Source of the DNA: Cohnella fermenti
GTDB lineage: Bacteria; Bacillota; Bacilli; Paenibacillales; Paenibacillaceae
Direction: 5' to 3'
Assembly: GCF_004801405.1 (NCBI RefSeq)
Contig: NZ_SSOB01000017.1
Coordinates: forward strand, 1-64,000
DNA length: 64,000 nucleotides
Below the pieces are notes generated by a model that was not told where the DNA came from, ran no database searches, and worked only from the letters and a program-made list of their open reading frames with translations. Of this stretch, positions 62,297 to 64,000 are shown in pieces (position 1 is the stretch's first letter; the number at the start of each line of letters is the position of its first letter). A program made the translations under genes and the position numbers.

Positions 62297-62663
62297 ATGA
62301 CGAACGAACCAGCCATTGATGAAGGCAAGCCTGCGCTTGCGACGGAGAGATTGAATCCGAAGAACGACTATCTGTTTCTTGTATGAAGATGAAGAGAAGA
62401 GCTACTTGTTGACGGATTCGCTTGAGCTGCATTACATCGAATGCCCGAAGTTCCAGGAGGTTGATTTCAACATTGATGATCCGCTGCACCGCCGGCTGAG
62501 ATTTCTGGAGCAGGACGTGACACCCGAACAATTGCAGGAATTGATGAAGGTGGATGAGATGATCAGAGAAGCGGAAGACCGCCTGAACCAACTCGCCGGC
62601 GACGAGGTGACGAGGCGGATCGACTTGCAGCGCATCGAATCATTGAGACGCAATCGTGGTTGA
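62297..62663 (+). pseudogene. Broken Rpn/PD-(D/E)XK nuclease-transposase family gene
   Basis: The first part (62297-62386) begins after GGGGAGG and encodes an N-terminus ending in NPKNDYLFL, the usual opening of Rpn/PDDEXK_2 proteins, then stops. The second part (frame of 62379-62663, shifted by one) encodes YEDEEKSYLLTDSLELHYIE and PKFQEVD, LRFLEQDV, typical of the C-terminal half. The nuclease core between them (roughly 150-200 residues in intact members) is gone. This is an internal deletion plus frameshift, so the gene is dead. A terminator follows. Confidence 0.8.
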
Positions 62664-62672
62664 GCAATATTC

Positions 62673-62696
62673 ACGCCCTTATCGGGCGTTTTTTTT
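62673..62696 (+). terminator. Terminator after the Rpn remnant
   Basis: ACGCCC and GGGCGT (62673-62689) form a hairpin followed by a long T-run. Confidence 0.85.
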
Positions 62697-62931
62697 CATG
62701 CGGAAGAACTTCGAGCACAGGAATCAAAGAGGGGCTGCGTTTGCCTTAGACAAAAACCCCGCTCCCTCACGCTCCCTCATGTTCCCGCGTAGCCCCCCTC
62801 CAGCCGCCTTCGAGGCGTCGTTGTGCGGATTTCCCGCACATCTCGGCCTCCACCTAACATATCCCGTCTTCGGAGAGGCAGCAGGCGTACGCGAAGCGTC
62901 CGGAGGCGATTTATGGCATGTCTAGGCAGCG

Positions 62932-64000
62932 TTACCGCGTTGCGGAGTCGGCCTTCGTCTCCTCCGTCCCCTCTGTCTCCTCCTCCTCTTCCGCTCCCTC
63001 GGCTCCCTCTCGCTCCAGGCAGCGAACCATCAGGCGGTCGAGCCGGCGAAGACGGTCCTCGTACGCAAACATGGAGGAGGTAATGACGAGCAGGCGGGAG
63101 CGCGTCACCGCGTCCGTATCGGCCGACGTCATGATCGTCTCCGTCAAGCGCACCACCTCGTCCGGTGCCGGGGCGGCCGCGTGGGCGCCGGGCTTCAGCT
63201 TCCCCTCCCACTTCCAGAAGAGCTGCTCATGGTACCCGCTCAGCGCCTCCAGATGATCGTCGGCATCCCGGTTCCACGACGCTTCGCTTTTCACCGCCCA
63301 GTACTGCTCCTCGACCGCCTCGACGAGGCTCTCTCCCCGCTGCAGCGCGACGAGCATCTCCTTGTACACAACGAGCACCCGCTTCCGCTTCGCCCGCGAC
63401 TTCCTCAGCCACACCCGCTCTTCTGCGAACAAATGGTAATAGTCCTGAAGCTTCTTGATCCGATCCTGCAGCTTCTCCTGCTCCTCGCGGAACACATTCT
63501 CCTTCAGCTCGTTCGAGACGGATGTCCGCAGCAAGCGGGACAGCAGCTCCTGCGCCTCCCGCGCCTGCGCCATGAAGCGGCCCCGGTGCCGGGGCGGCGC
63601 AATCGCCACGTTAACGACGAACGCGGAGGCGATGCCGAGCGAGAGGCCCCCGAGCCGGTCCAGCGCCGTCGGCCAGCCCTGGCTGCGAGCCTCCATGATG
63701 ACAACGACGGTGACGAGCGTCAGGCCGATCGTATCCCCGATCTTCAGCTTCAAGCAGAGCAGGATCACGACGATGCAGACGAGCCCGACCGTGATCGGCG
63801 AGCTGCCGAACATCCAGTAGGCGCCGATTGCGATGGCGGCGCCAATCACATTGCTCTGGAGCTGATCGACGATCTGCATCCAGCTCCGGTAGATCGATGG
63901 CTGTATCGTGAAGATCGCCGTAATCGCCGCAAGCAGCGGCGAACCGAGGCCGATCAGCTCCCCGATCCACAGGGCGAGAGCGACCGCCACGCCCGTCTTG
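62932..64000 (-). CDS. FUSC/ArAE-like (aromatic acid exporter family) membrane protein, partial
   Basis: The reading frame runs through the right edge of the window, so the N-terminus is missing. The visible ~355 residues show about four membrane helices (IGELIGLGSPLLAAITAIF, VIGAAIAIGAYWMFG, ITVGLVCIVVILL, LGGLSLGIASAFVVNVAIAP), then a long cytoplasmic coiled-coil domain (~150-330) and a Glu-rich tail. This is the ArAE_1/DUF939 layout (YgaE/YqjA kind). Role in efflux is assumed for the family but not proven. Confidence 0.85.
   Translation of the reverse strand, partial: KTGVAVALALWIGELIGLGSPLLAAITAIFTIQPSIYRSWMQIVDQLQSNVIGAAIAIGAYWMFGSSPITVGLVCIVVILLCLKLKIGDTIGLTLVTVVVIMEARSQGWPTALDRLGGLSLGIASAFVVNVAIAPPRHRGRFMAQAREAQELLSRLLRTSVSNELKENVFREEQEKLQDRIKKLQDYYHLFAEERVWLRKSRAKRKRVLVVYKEMLVALQRGESLVEAVEEQYWAVKSEASWNRDADDHLEALSGYHEQLFWKWEGKLKPGAHAAAPAPDEVVRLTETIMTSADTDAVTRSRLLVITSSMFAYEDRLRRLDRLMVRCLEREGAEGAEEEEETEGTEETKADSATR

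Overview
The window is GC-rich chromosomal DNA from a Gram-positive, endospore-forming bacterium, most likely Paenibacillaceae (a Paenibacillus or Cohnella relative). The reasons are strong GGAGG ribosome sites, a YhcN/YlaJ-type sporulation lipoprotein, a caa3 oxidase operon in ctaCDEF-ctaG order, a T-box leader before ilvA, S-layer-homology (SLH) domains, YesM/YesN-type two-component genes and copper-amine-oxidase-N 'stalk' proteins. No rRNA or tRNA gene was recognised.

Positions 305-37187 look like a polysaccharide-utilisation region, mostly on the minus strand. It holds a carbohydrate ABC importer (solute-binding protein, a permease fused to an extracellular beta-propeller, second permease), a GntR/LacI-type hybrid repressor, an alpha-L-rhamnosidase-like enzyme and a GH99/WbsX-like enzyme. 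A heterodimeric ABC exporter follows, then two secreted clan GH-A-like enzymes (DUF5722-like), a flavin monooxygenase, and a 2162-residue cell-surface protein with two DUF4832-like modules and three SLH domains. Divergent from that giant gene lies a YesN/YesM two-component system followed by a membrane-anchored solute-binding protein. Related GTATAC-centred sites precede the importer, the repressor, the rhamnosidase operon and one DUF5722 gene, which suggests one regulon. A truncated-looking IS91-type transposase sits between the repressor and the importer promoter.

Positions 37973-44614 carry a NatAB-like ABC exporter, a pseudouridine synthase, a GGDEF-EAL protein and a methyl-accepting-type membrane receptor. 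Positions 45737-51213 are the caa3 cytochrome c oxidase cluster. Positions 51648-57128 hold sporulation/envelope genes and a degenerate AMP-binding enzyme. Positions 57167-58798 are T-box-ilvA. The rest holds an MFS transporter, a VTT/TVP38 membrane protein, small spore-former proteins, a broken Rpn-family nuclease gene and a partial FUSC/ArAE-like membrane protein that runs off the right end.

The strongest unexplained signal is in the intergenic DNA. A 16-bp dyad core near ATGTGATTTTTCACAT occurs 17 times at six loci, and within each array the copies are 51 or 52 bp apart with unrelated DNA between them. Two further core types (a GAAATTTCGATTACA core at two loci and a TTAAG-dyad core in the promoter of the giant gene) show the same 51/52-bp spacing. 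I know of no described element that explains this.
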